A DNA stretch of 19,258 bases, taken from NCBI GenBank assembly GCA_038203955.1, contig JBBRDK010000070.1:1-19258 (forward strand). The letters are read 5' to 3'. The notes below the pieces were generated by a model, which ran no database searches, was not told where the DNA came from, and saw only the letters and a program-made list of their open reading frames with translations. The DNA is from JALYUA01 sp038203955. GTDB taxonomy: Bacteria > Acidobacteriota > Thermoanaerobaculia > UBA5066 > Gp7-AA6. The position numbers and the translations under genes are program-made. Below, piece by piece: positions 12,992 to 19,258 of the stretch (positions within the stretch are counted from its first letter, which is position 1; each line of letters opens with the position of its first letter).

Positions 12992-15418
12992 ATGTCCCTT
13001 GCGTCCGACGTGCGCGCCAGTCTCCGGCTCATCCGGCGGCAGCCTGGCTTCTCGCTCCTCGCGATCGCGACCCTCGGAGTCGGCATCGGCGCGGCGACGG
13101 CGGTCTTCACTCTCGTCAACTCCGTTCTTCTCCACGCGCTCCCGTTGCGCGATCCGGGCCGCCTCGTGTGGATGTACAACGCGCGGACGGAGAGGGACCG
13201 CGCGCCCTTCTCGATCGCGGACCTCGAGGACTACGCCCGAGATGCAAAAGGGCTGGCCGGCGTCGCCGCCTTCACCAACTGGACGGCGAACCTGACCGGA
13301 ATCGGAGAGGCGGAGCGGCTCGAGGGGACGCGGGTCACCGGCGCGTTTTTCCCGCTTCTCGGGGCGCGTCCGTCGCTCGGCCGGACGCTCGATACGCGCG
13401 ATGAGAACGCGCCCGCGAAGGTCGTCGTCCTGACGCATGGCCTCTGGAAGCGCCGTTTTGGTGGCGATCCCGGAATTCTCGGACAGCCAGTTCCCTTGAA
13501 CGGCGTTCCCCACCGGGTCGTCGGCGTGATGCCTCCCGGGTTCCTCTTCCCTTTTCGGGACGCCGAGGTGGCCGTGCCCCTTCCGCTGCGCGACGACCCG
13601 CGTAGGCCCGACCGCGGCGCCAACTTTCTCCGCGTGGTCGCGCGGTTGAAGCCCGGCGTCACGATCCCCGGCGCTAAGGCCGAGCTCGACACCATCGCGC
13701 GCCGGCTCCAGGCGCGGTATCCGGAGGACGACGCCAGGAAGACGGGCGTCAACCTCTACCCTCTCCAGTCGGAGATCGTCAGCGACTACCGCCAGATCCT
13801 GTGGACGGTCTTCGCCGCGGTGGGCGTACTGCTCGCCATCGGGTGCGGCAACCTCGCCAACCTGATCCTCGTGCGGACCGCCGGCCGGCAGTCGGAGCTC
13901 TCCCTGCGCGTCTCGCTGGGCGCCACCCGGGGGCGTCTGCTGCGTCAACTGGCGATCGAGGCGGGAGCTCTGGCGCTCATGGGCGGCGTACTCGGGGTGG
14001 CTCTCGCCAACGGCGCGGTGGCGGCCTGGCGCGCTTTCGCCCCGCCCGCATTCCCGCGGCTCGCGGAGGTCCGCATCGACTCGGGTGTGCTGGCCTTTTC
14101 GGCCGCGGTGTCGATCGTCGCGGCGCTCGCCTCGGGGCTCATCCCGGCCTGGGCGGCGACCCGCCATCTGCACGAGGTTCTCGGCAGCGCGACACGCAGC
14201 GTCACCGGCAACCGGCGCGAGGGGCGGATGCGGCGCGTCTTCGTCGCCATCCAGGTCGGCGGTTCCGCCGTGCTTCTCGTGTGCATGGGCCTGGTCGCGA
14301 AGGGATTCGCGAGGCTCGAGCAGGTCGACCCCGGCTTCACTCGCGGAGGCGCGCTGTCGATGCAGCTCTCGCTTCCTCCCTCGCGCTATTCGACGCGAGA
14401 CTCCGTGGTGCGTTTTCACGATGCTCTGGCGGCGAGTCTCGGCTCCCTCTCCGGCGTCCGCGCCGACGGCGCCGTGTCCCTGCTGCCGCTGAGCGGGCTC
14501 CTGAACACGGTGGACCTCGACTTTCCCGACCGGCCCGCGGCCCGACCCGACGAGGTGCCGCAGGCCCACTTCCGCATCGCGGGACCGGGCTATTTCCGGG
14601 CCGCCGGCATCGGGCTTCTCTCGGGCCGGGAATTCGACCTTCACGACGGGCCGGCGGGACGCGCCGTGGCCGTGGTGAGCCGGACGCTCGCGGAGCGGCA
14701 CTGGCCGGGCGAAAGCGCGGTCGGCAAGCGCCTCCACATCCAGCTCGCGGGCGCCCCGGACCTTCTGGAGGTCGTCGGGATCGTCAAGGACGTCCGGCAC
14801 TTCACCGTCGACGCCGCGCCGACCGCCGACCTCTACATCCCGATTCACCAGATGCCCGCGTCTCAGACGTCGGCGATGACCTCCCGCATGAACTGGGTCG
14901 TGCGCTCCGAAGGCGATCCGCGGCGGCTCGACCGGGCCGTGCGTTCGGCCGTGTCGCGAATCGATCCGGAGGTCGCCGCGTCGAACGTCCGTACGCTCGA
15001 CGAGGTGTGGTCCGCCTCCTTGAACGCGCGCCGCTTGAACGTGCGGCTGCTAGAGCTCTTCGGCCAGGTCGCGATCGCGCTCTCGGCGGTCGGCGTGTAC
15101 GGAATCGCCGCGTTCTCGGCGCGCGCCCGAAAGCGCGAGCTCGCGATCCGCTCCGCGTTCGGGGCGCGCCACCGCGACCTCGCGCGTCTGGTTTTCCTGG
15201 ACGAGCTGCGGCCCGTCGCCGCCGGTCTTGCGGCGGGCCTCCTCGTCTCGCGGCTGGCCGCGCGCCTCCTGGGCGGCGCGCTCTTCGCCGTCGGACCGTG
15301 GGATCCCGTCACCTATGCGGCCGTCGCCGTCGGGCTCCTCGTCGCGGCCTCGGCGGCGAGCTATCTGCCGGCGCGCCGAGCCGCCGGCGCGAACCCCGCG
15401 GAGCTCCTCAGGACATGA
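12992..15418 (+). CDS. ADOP-type ABC transporter permease (MacB/FtsX-like)
   Basis: 808 residues from ATG 12992. Two MacB-like halves are visible. The first has a cytoplasmic lead (ASLRLIRRQPGFS), TM1 (LLAIATLGVGIGAATAVFTL), a large periplasmic MacB_PCD domain (about 45-265), then three FtsX helices (about 268-400, including VFAAVGVLLAIGCGNLANLIL). The second half starts at RRVFVAIQVGGSAVLLV (about 412), has a second periplasmic domain (about 440-680) and three final helices, ending YLPARRAAGANPAELLRT. This duplicated architecture without an adjacent ATPase defines the acidobacterial duplicated orphan permease group. Substrates are unknown; MacB relatives move peptides, lipoproteins or drugs mechanically from the periplasm. 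Its stop overlaps a possible chrB start (ATGA at 15415). Confidence 0.92.
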   Translation: MSLASDVRASLRLIRRQPGFSLLAIATLGVGIGAATAVFTLVNSVLLHALPLRDPGRLVWMYNARTERDRAPFSIADLEDYARDAKGLAGVAAFTNWTANLTGIGEAERLEGTRVTGAFFPLLGARPSLGRTLDTRDENAPAKVVVLTHGLWKRRFGGDPGILGQPVPLNGVPHRVVGVMPPGFLFPFRDAEVAVPLPLRDDPRRPDRGANFLRVVARLKPGVTIPGAKAELDTIARRLQARYPEDDARKTGVNLYPLQSEIVSDYRQILWTVFAAVGVLLAIGCGNLANLILVRTAGRQSELSLRVSLGATRGRLLRQLAIEAGALALMGGVLGVALANGAVAAWRAFAPPAFPRLAEVRIDSGVLAFSAAVSIVAALASGLIPAWAATRHLHEVLGSATRSVTGNRREGRMRRVFVAIQVGGSAVLLVCMGLVAKGFARLEQVDPGFTRGGALSMQLSLPPSRYSTRDSVVRFHDALAASLGSLSGVRADGAVSLLPLSGLLNTVDLDFPDRPAARPDEVPQAHFRIAGPGYFRAAGIGLLSGREFDLHDGPAGRAVAVVSRTLAERHWPGESAVGKRLHIQLAGAPDLLEVVGIVKDVRHFTVDAAPTADLYIPIHQMPASQTSAMTSRMNWVVRSEGDPRRLDRAVRSAVSRIDPEVAASNVRTLDEVWSASLNARRLNVRLLELFGQVAIALSAVGVYGIAAFSARARKRELAIRSAFGARHRDLARLVFLDELRPVAAGLAAGLLVSRLAARLLGGALFAVGPWDPVTYAAVAVGLLVAASAASYLPARRAAGANPAELLRT

Positions 15419-16464
15419 CACCGGGGAAACGCTCTGAGTCTCCTATGAACTCGCCCGCGTGGCTCCTCCTCGCGCATCAGCTGCCGGCGCAGCCGTCGAA
15501 TGCCCGCGTGAAGACCTGGCGGCGCCTGCAGCAGCTGGGCGCGGTGCCGGCGAGGAATTCTGTGTACGTGCTGCCGAACACGGAATCGTGCCGCGAGGAC
15601 TTCGAGTGGCTTCGGGGCGAGATCGTTTCCCTCGGAGGAGAGGCGACCGTCTTCGCCGCGGACGCGGTCAACCCGGAGGGAGGAGAGGACATCATGGCGA
15701 CGTTCCAGAAGGCGCGGAAAGCCGATTACGAAGGGATCACGCGGGAGGCGCGGGACATCACCTCCCGAAAGAGCGCCCGGAATTCCCCGGGCGGTCACGA
15801 CGGAGAGACGCGCCGGCGCGAAGCCCGCGCGCTTCGCGAACGGTTCAACGCGGTCCTGCAGATCGACCACTTCGGAGCTCCCGGGAAAGCGGAGGCCGCC
15901 GCGGCGGTGGCCGCCCTGGAGGGTGCCGCGGCACGGGGAAAAACGGCCCGGGCCCGGACGGCCGCGGCGCCGCTCGAGCCGTCGGCATTTCGCTCGCGGC
16001 GTTGGGTGACGAGGCCCCGGCCCGGAGTCGACCGGATGGCGTCCGCGTGGCTCATTCGCCGTTTCATCGATCCGAAGGCCCGGTTCTCCTTCGCGGCGCG
16101 TCCGGCGGCCACGCAGGTTCCCTTCGACATGTACACGGGCGAGTTCAGCCACCAGGGCCCCCTCTGCACATTCGAGGTCCTCTCTGAACGCTTCGGGCTC
16201 CGGAACGCCGCCGTCCAGCGGATCGGTCAGATCGTGCATGACCTCGACATGAAGGAAACGCGATACGCCCCTCCGGAAGCGCCGGCGATCGGGCGGATGG
16301 TCGAGGGACTCCGCCGGGTCCACGCCGGCGACGATGCCGCCCTCCTGCAGCGCGGAATCGAGATGTTCGCGGCGCTCGCCGCCTCCTTCGAATCCGCCGA
16401 GCCCTCACCGCCCCGGTCCGCCGGCAGACGAAGCGGGCGGAAGACGAAAAAGTCTCAGGCCTGA
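15415..16464 (+). CDS. chrB: Chromate resistance protein ChrB
   Basis: 349 residues from ATG 15415, which overlaps the permease stop; ATG 15445 (MNSPAWLLLAHQLP) matches family N termini better but has no ribosome binding site. The N-terminal ChrB domain shows WLLLAHQLP, ARVKTWRRLQQLGAVPARNS and EDFEWLRGEIV..GGEA. The C-terminal ChrB domain shows RWVTRPRPGVDRMASAWLIR, FIDPKARFSF, FDMYTGEFSHQGPLCTFE, IGQIVHDLDMKETRY and a final GDDAALLQRG. ChrB acts in chromate sensing and resistance, classically beside the chromate efflux pump ChrA; no chrA is seen here. The last residues and stop lie in a palindrome shared with the convergent gene. Confidence 0.88.
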   Translation: MTPGKRSESPMNSPAWLLLAHQLPAQPSNARVKTWRRLQQLGAVPARNSVYVLPNTESCREDFEWLRGEIVSLGGEATVFAADAVNPEGGEDIMATFQKARKADYEGITREARDITSRKSARNSPGGHDGETRRREARALRERFNAVLQIDHFGAPGKAEAAAAVAALEGAAARGKTARARTAAAPLEPSAFRSRRWVTRPRPGVDRMASAWLIRRFIDPKARFSFAARPAATQVPFDMYTGEFSHQGPLCTFEVLSERFGLRNAAVQRIGQIVHDLDMKETRYAPPEAPAIGRMVEGLRRVHAGDDAALLQRGIEMFAALAASFESAEPSPPRSAGRRSGRKTKKSQA

Positions 16465-16466
16465 GA
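16453..16466. other. Palindrome holding both convergent stop codons
   Basis: tctcaggcctgaga is a perfect 14-base palindrome. Read on either strand in the respective frame it gives TCT CAG GCC TGA, so chrB and the opposing membrane-protein gene both end Ser-Gln-Ala-stop and overlap by 10 bases. There is no T tract for a terminator. Confidence 0.85.
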
Positions 16467-17774
16467 GACGCCTGTATCCCTGCCCGCCATCGACGCGAGG
16501 ACCAGGACCTCCGCGACGGCGAGCGGGGCGAGGATCCGCTCGATCGAGACCCACATCAACCAGATCACGTGGTACGGCGTGACGAGATAGACGTAGAGGA
16601 CCGCCACGATCTGGAGAATGAGGACCGCGCTCACGGCCGCGCCGCGCGCGAGAAGCGCGTCGGTCCGGCGGAGCGCGGCGAGTGCCAGTGCGAGAGGAAG
16701 GCAGAGCAGGAAGGGCCCGCTCACCGAGCGCACCGCGACGCTCCCGAAGACCTCCAGCATCCCGGGGATCCGGGTGAGCGCCGGGCCCCACGACGCCAGG
16801 GGCAGCAGAAGCGGGCCGGTGTCCCTGGGAAAACCCGCGAGGCCGGCGGCGGCCATCCACGTCGCTCCCGGCGCCAGCGCCGCCAGGTGGCCGCGGAGCC
16901 GGTGCCGGAGCTCGTGGCGCCGGTGGATCACGAGGTCCGCCCCGAGAAGCAGGAAAGCGAGGATCAACCCTTCGTTCTTGAAGAGTCCCGCGAGCGCCGC
17001 GGCGACCCGCAGCTCCGCGCGATTCTCGCGGCCGTCGCCCCGGAGAATGGCGGAGACCGCGACGACGAGCGCGGCCGCGAGCGGCACCTCGGCGTGGCCC
17101 GCCTCGGTCGGGGCCCAGAGCCCCGGCGAGATCGCCGCGACCGCCGCCCAGAGGCCGGCCGGGAAGGCGGGGACGGCGAGCGCGACCAAGAGCTCGAAGA
17201 CGCCGGCGAGGACGATGGCTGCCGCGAGAGCCGGCACGATCGCCAGAAGCCGTTCGTCGAATCGTCCGAAGGAGACGGCCGCCGCGTCGTAGAGCAGCGG
17301 CAGTCCGGGCGGATAAAAGCCGTGCCACGGCGTGCGATACCGGTCGAAGAGATCCGAGAGTCCCCCGGTCGAGAGGAAGAGCTGACGCGCCCGCAGCCCG
17401 TAGATCGTCCGAAAGTCGATGGTGTCGAGCGGCCCCGCGTAGAGCCGGCGCCACTGTGCGAGGCCTCCCAGGGCGAGCAGCGCGGCGGGAAGCGCCCACC
17501 GCGCGGGTGGGAGGACGGCGCGCGGGCGCGGGAAGAACCCGATCCAGCGGACGAGAACCGCCGCGCCCGCGAGCGCCCAGAAGACGGCGGTCCTTATCTC
17601 CCGGGGCGCGGGGATCAGGAGAAGAAGAACCGCGGCGGCCATCTGGCACGCAAGTCCGGCGAGCAGCGATGCCGACAGCCGGCCGCCGCTCCCCTGCCGC
17701 GCCCGGGAGAGCGCGAGAGCGCCCGCGGCCTCGGTCGACAGCGCGAATGCGATCGAGAGGAGCGTTCCGGTCAC
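16455..17774 (-). CDS. GT-C-like polytopic membrane protein
   Basis: 439 residues from GTG 17774 (minus), which overlaps the previous gene's TGA (GTGA). About ten hydrophobic helices. After the third lies TIDFRTIYGLRARQLF (about 117-132) and then WHGFYPPGLPLLYDA (about 150-164), the Asp-bearing first loop and PPG.P.L pattern typical of GT39/RgtA-like lipid-linked sugar transferases. A later loop has GLFKNEGLILAF and the C terminus has YLVTPYHVIWLMWVSIERIL, also GT-C-like. The protein lacks a C-terminal soluble domain; the gene before it encodes a separate membrane-anchored soluble domain. Probably cell-envelope glycan assembly; substrate unknown. Confidence 0.72.
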   Translation of the reverse strand: MTGTLLSIAFALSTEAAGALALSRARQGSGGRLSASLLAGLACQMAAAVLLLLIPAPREIRTAVFWALAGAAVLVRWIGFFPRPRAVLPPARWALPAALLALGGLAQWRRLYAGPLDTIDFRTIYGLRARQLFLSTGGLSDLFDRYRTPWHGFYPPGLPLLYDAAAVSFGRFDERLLAIVPALAAAIVLAGVFELLVALAVPAFPAGLWAAVAAISPGLWAPTEAGHAEVPLAAALVVAVSAILRGDGRENRAELRVAAALAGLFKNEGLILAFLLLGADLVIHRRHELRHRLRGHLAALAPGATWMAAAGLAGFPRDTGPLLLPLASWGPALTRIPGMLEVFGSVAVRSVSGPFLLCLPLALALAALRRTDALLARGAAVSAVLILQIVAVLYVYLVTPYHVIWLMWVSIERILAPLAVAEVLVLASMAGRDTGVSQA

Positions 17775-18271
17775 GGCGAGCTCCGGACGTAGAGCGCGCC
17801 GGCCGCATTTTCGAACAGCGGCGTGAAGCCGGGAAGCCGCACCGTCCCCCCGATGACGAGGAGATGTCCGGGAGCGGGACGGTCCCCGGGCAACGGGGGC
17901 TCGAACGGCCCGCGGGCATAGACGACCCGCGGCGCGAGCGTGTAGCGCGCGAACTCCTTCCATTCGTCGGCGTCGGGCCGCGGCCGCCCCTCGGAGGCGA
18001 AGCGGCGGCTGTCGGGATCGAGCGCTTCGGCGCGAACGCGGCTCGAGTAGAGGATGGGGGCGCCGGGCGGAACCAGCGCCGCCGTCTTCTCGATCAGCTC
18101 CATGTAGGCCGGCGGCAGAGTGCGCGCCGCCCGGGCCGTGCGAGGCGCGGTGATCGCGGTCACGACGCCCGGCAGATTTCCTCGAGCGGCGAAGAGAATC
18201 AGAAAGGTGGCCGCCAGCAGCGTGGAGAGCACCACGCGCCCGCGCGCCGCCGCCCTCGAAATGCTCAACAC
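17771..18271 (-). CDS. Membrane-anchored protein of unknown function
   Basis: 166 residues from GTG 18271 (minus); TTG 18268, whose TTGA overlaps the upstream stop, is an alternative. One N-terminal helix (VVLSTLLAATFLILFAA) is followed by an extracytoplasmic domain of about 130 residues: YMELIEKTAALVPPGAPILY, EWKEFARYTLAPRVVYARG, and a final FTPLFENAAGALYVR. No family is recognised with certainty. The domain recalls the soluble C-terminal part of GT-C proteins, which often begins with a VPPGA.I.Y strand. It sits between, and overlaps, the other two genes of this minus-strand operon, so it probably works with the GT-C protein. Confidence 0.65.
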   Translation of the reverse strand: MLSISRAAARGRVVLSTLLAATFLILFAARGNLPGVVTAITAPRTARAARTLPPAYMELIEKTAALVPPGAPILYSSRVRAEALDPDSRRFASEGRPRPDADEWKEFARYTLAPRVVYARGPFEPPLPGDRPAPGHLLVIGGTVRLPGFTPLFENAAGALYVRSSP

Positions 18272-18759
18272 ACCGCGCGGCTCGAGCCGCGCCTCCTCGA
18301 AAAGAGCGCGACCGCAAGCCCGGCGAGCAGCACGGCCGACGCGGCCAGGAAGATCCACGCGGCGCGAAAGGTCTTCTCCTCGTCGCGGCGCACCGAGAGC
18401 CTCGGAAGGGACGCGTCGTGGAGAAACCGGTCGATCCCGCCGGCATCCGCTCCCGCCTGCTCCCGCGAGGCGTAGTCCGCCACGAAGAAGGGCCCTCCCG
18501 TTCCCACGATCCAGACGCTCACCTGCGCACGACCGCGCCGCGGCGTGGTGACGCGGATTTCCGCCTGCCGCAGAGACGCGATCGGCGCCGACCCCGTGCG
18601 CGTCTTCGAGACGAGTCTCTGCGTGAAGGTGCAGCGCCCCGCGGCGCGATCGCACTCGAGCGAATACTCGAGCGGCGTGTCGAAGAGGAGGAGCCCGGCG
18701 AGCAGAACCAGCACGCCCGCAAACCCGGCCAGGATCAGACGCTTCGCCAGACGGAACAC
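18265..18759 (-). CDS. Two-helix membrane protein of unknown function
   Basis: 164 residues from GTG 18759 (minus). N-terminal helix LILAGFAGVLVLLAGLLLF, then an extracytoplasmic domain of about 95 residues with a Cys pair (LECDRAAGRCTF), RQAEIRV, SVWIVGTGGPFFVADY and a DRFLHD segment, and a C-terminal helix (AAWIFLAASAVLLAGLAVAL) followed by a basic end. Family not recognised; the layout recalls bacterial PH-like or DUF3592-type membrane proteins, but no firm assignment is made. First gene of the operon; a tatact box (18773-18768 minus) lies eight bases before the GTG and may be its -10, giving a very short leader. Confidence 0.65.
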   Translation of the reverse strand: MFRLAKRLILAGFAGVLVLLAGLLLFDTPLEYSLECDRAAGRCTFTQRLVSKTRTGSAPIASLRQAEIRVTTPRRGRAQVSVWIVGTGGPFFVADYASREQAGADAGGIDRFLHDASLPRLSVRRDEEKTFRAAWIFLAASAVLLAGLAVALFSRRRGSSRAVC

Positions 18760-18784
18760 GTGATTCGAGTATAGGGGGCTAGGA

Positions 18785-18827
<43 letters not shown>

Positions 18828-18878
18828 TGTTTCCCGTCCGGATTCCGGTGAGATGCTACCGGTCTACGGAGGACGTGC

Positions 18879-19258
18879 ATGCGCTTGAAAATCTCGCGAA
18901 CGGCTGTCGGTCTGCTCGCCTTTGCGATGGGATGCGCCGGCGCTTCGCCATCCCCGGCGTCGCCGCCGGGGAAAACCGCCCAGGCGCCCGCCCCGCGGCC
19001 GTGGAGGTTCATCGTCAGCGGCGATTCGCGAAATTGCGGCGACGTCGTGATGCCGGCCATCGCGGCCGCCGCGGCCAGCGCCGGAGCCGACTTCTACTGG
19101 CACCTCGGCGACTTCCGGGCGCTCTACGATTTCGACCAGGACTTCGTGACGCAACCCGACCGGCGCGGGAAGAGGGTCACGATCTCCGACTACAACCGCG
19201 GGGTCTGGGATGACTTCATCCAGAGCCAGCTCGTCCCCTTCGGCCCGATCCCGGTCTA
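18879..19258 (+). CDS. Metallophosphoesterase lipoprotein, 3' end beyond the window
   Basis: The first 126 residues are visible from ATG 18879, preceded by ggagga with a five-base spacer. A lipoprotein signal (AVGLLAFAMGC) and Pro/Ala spacer are followed by a calcineurin-like phosphoesterase start: FIVSGDSRNCGD (metal motif GD, with Ser-Arg in place of the usual x-H), AGADFYWHLGDFRALYDFD (second GD motif) and an insertion with WDDFIQSQLVPFGPIPV. The His-bearing later motifs would lie past the window end. It is expected to be a periplasmic or outer-surface phosphoesterase; substrate unknown. Divergent from the minus-strand operon, with the heptamer array between. Confidence 0.82.
   Translation, partial: MRLKISRTAVGLLAFAMGCAGASPSPASPPGKTAQAPAPRPWRFIVSGDSRNCGDVVMPAIAAAAASAGADFYWHLGDFRALYDFDQDFVTQPDRRGKRVTISDYNRGVWDDFIQSQLVPFGPIPV

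Noticed and set aside
12986..14848. A 620-codon open frame on the minus strand opposite the permease gene
   Set aside because: It is rich in Arg, Gly, Pro and Glu with no domain pattern, and is explained by the GC-rich third-position bias of the permease frame, which has clear MacB/FtsX motifs.

Overview
This is a GC-rich bacterial window. It probably comes from an Acidobacteriota-type genome, perhaps a Thermoanaerobaculia-like lineage. That placement is inferred from gene content: an 'orphan' duplicated MacB/FtsX-type permease with no ATPase beside it, a secreted BNR-repeat protein with the C-terminal domain common in these bacteria (FWFF and LVVKV.DGR..NG.FW motifs), a DUF1800/DUF1501 pair, DUF6496, DUF3303 and ChrB. 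No plasmid, phage structural or CRISPR genes are visible.

Left part (1-5151). The window opens inside the 3' half of tmRNA (ssrA), which ends in a T-arm and CCA at 218 and is followed by a clean intrinsic terminator. The last 25 bases of ssrA recur, with one mismatch, at 5127-5151. Between the two copies lies one overlapping operon: an FG-GAP/VCBS-repeat plus DUF1800 secreted protein, a Tat-exported DUF1501 protein, and a lipoprotein with a CuA-like cupredoxin domain. This has the layout of a small island inserted at the 3' end of ssrA, but no integrase is visible.

Middle (5152-12734). The plus strand carries a GT-C-type membrane protein, a DUF3303 protein and a small basic DUF6496 protein. 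These meet a minus-strand DUF1440 membrane protein and a decayed secreted BNR-repeat gene (one frameshift and one in-frame stop). The plus strand then has a TylF-family O-methyltransferase, a small unknown protein, and a two-gene module of a short partner protein and a nucleotidyltransferase, the latter frameshifted. A minus-strand DUF4440 protein follows; its good ribosome binding site and ATG are out of frame with the body of the gene. Three apparent single-base indels between about 9.6 and 12.7 kb suggest either local gene decay or uncorrected read errors.

Right part (12735-19258). A divergent gap with heptamer repeats and an inverted repeat precedes an ADOP-type permease, which overlaps a chrB chromate-resistance gene. 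chrB converges on a tightly overlapping three-gene minus-strand operon (two small membrane-anchored proteins and a GT-C-like membrane protein). The two convergent genes share one palindromic stop region. A second GTTGAGA heptamer array separates that operon from a metallophosphoesterase lipoprotein gene cut off by the window end.
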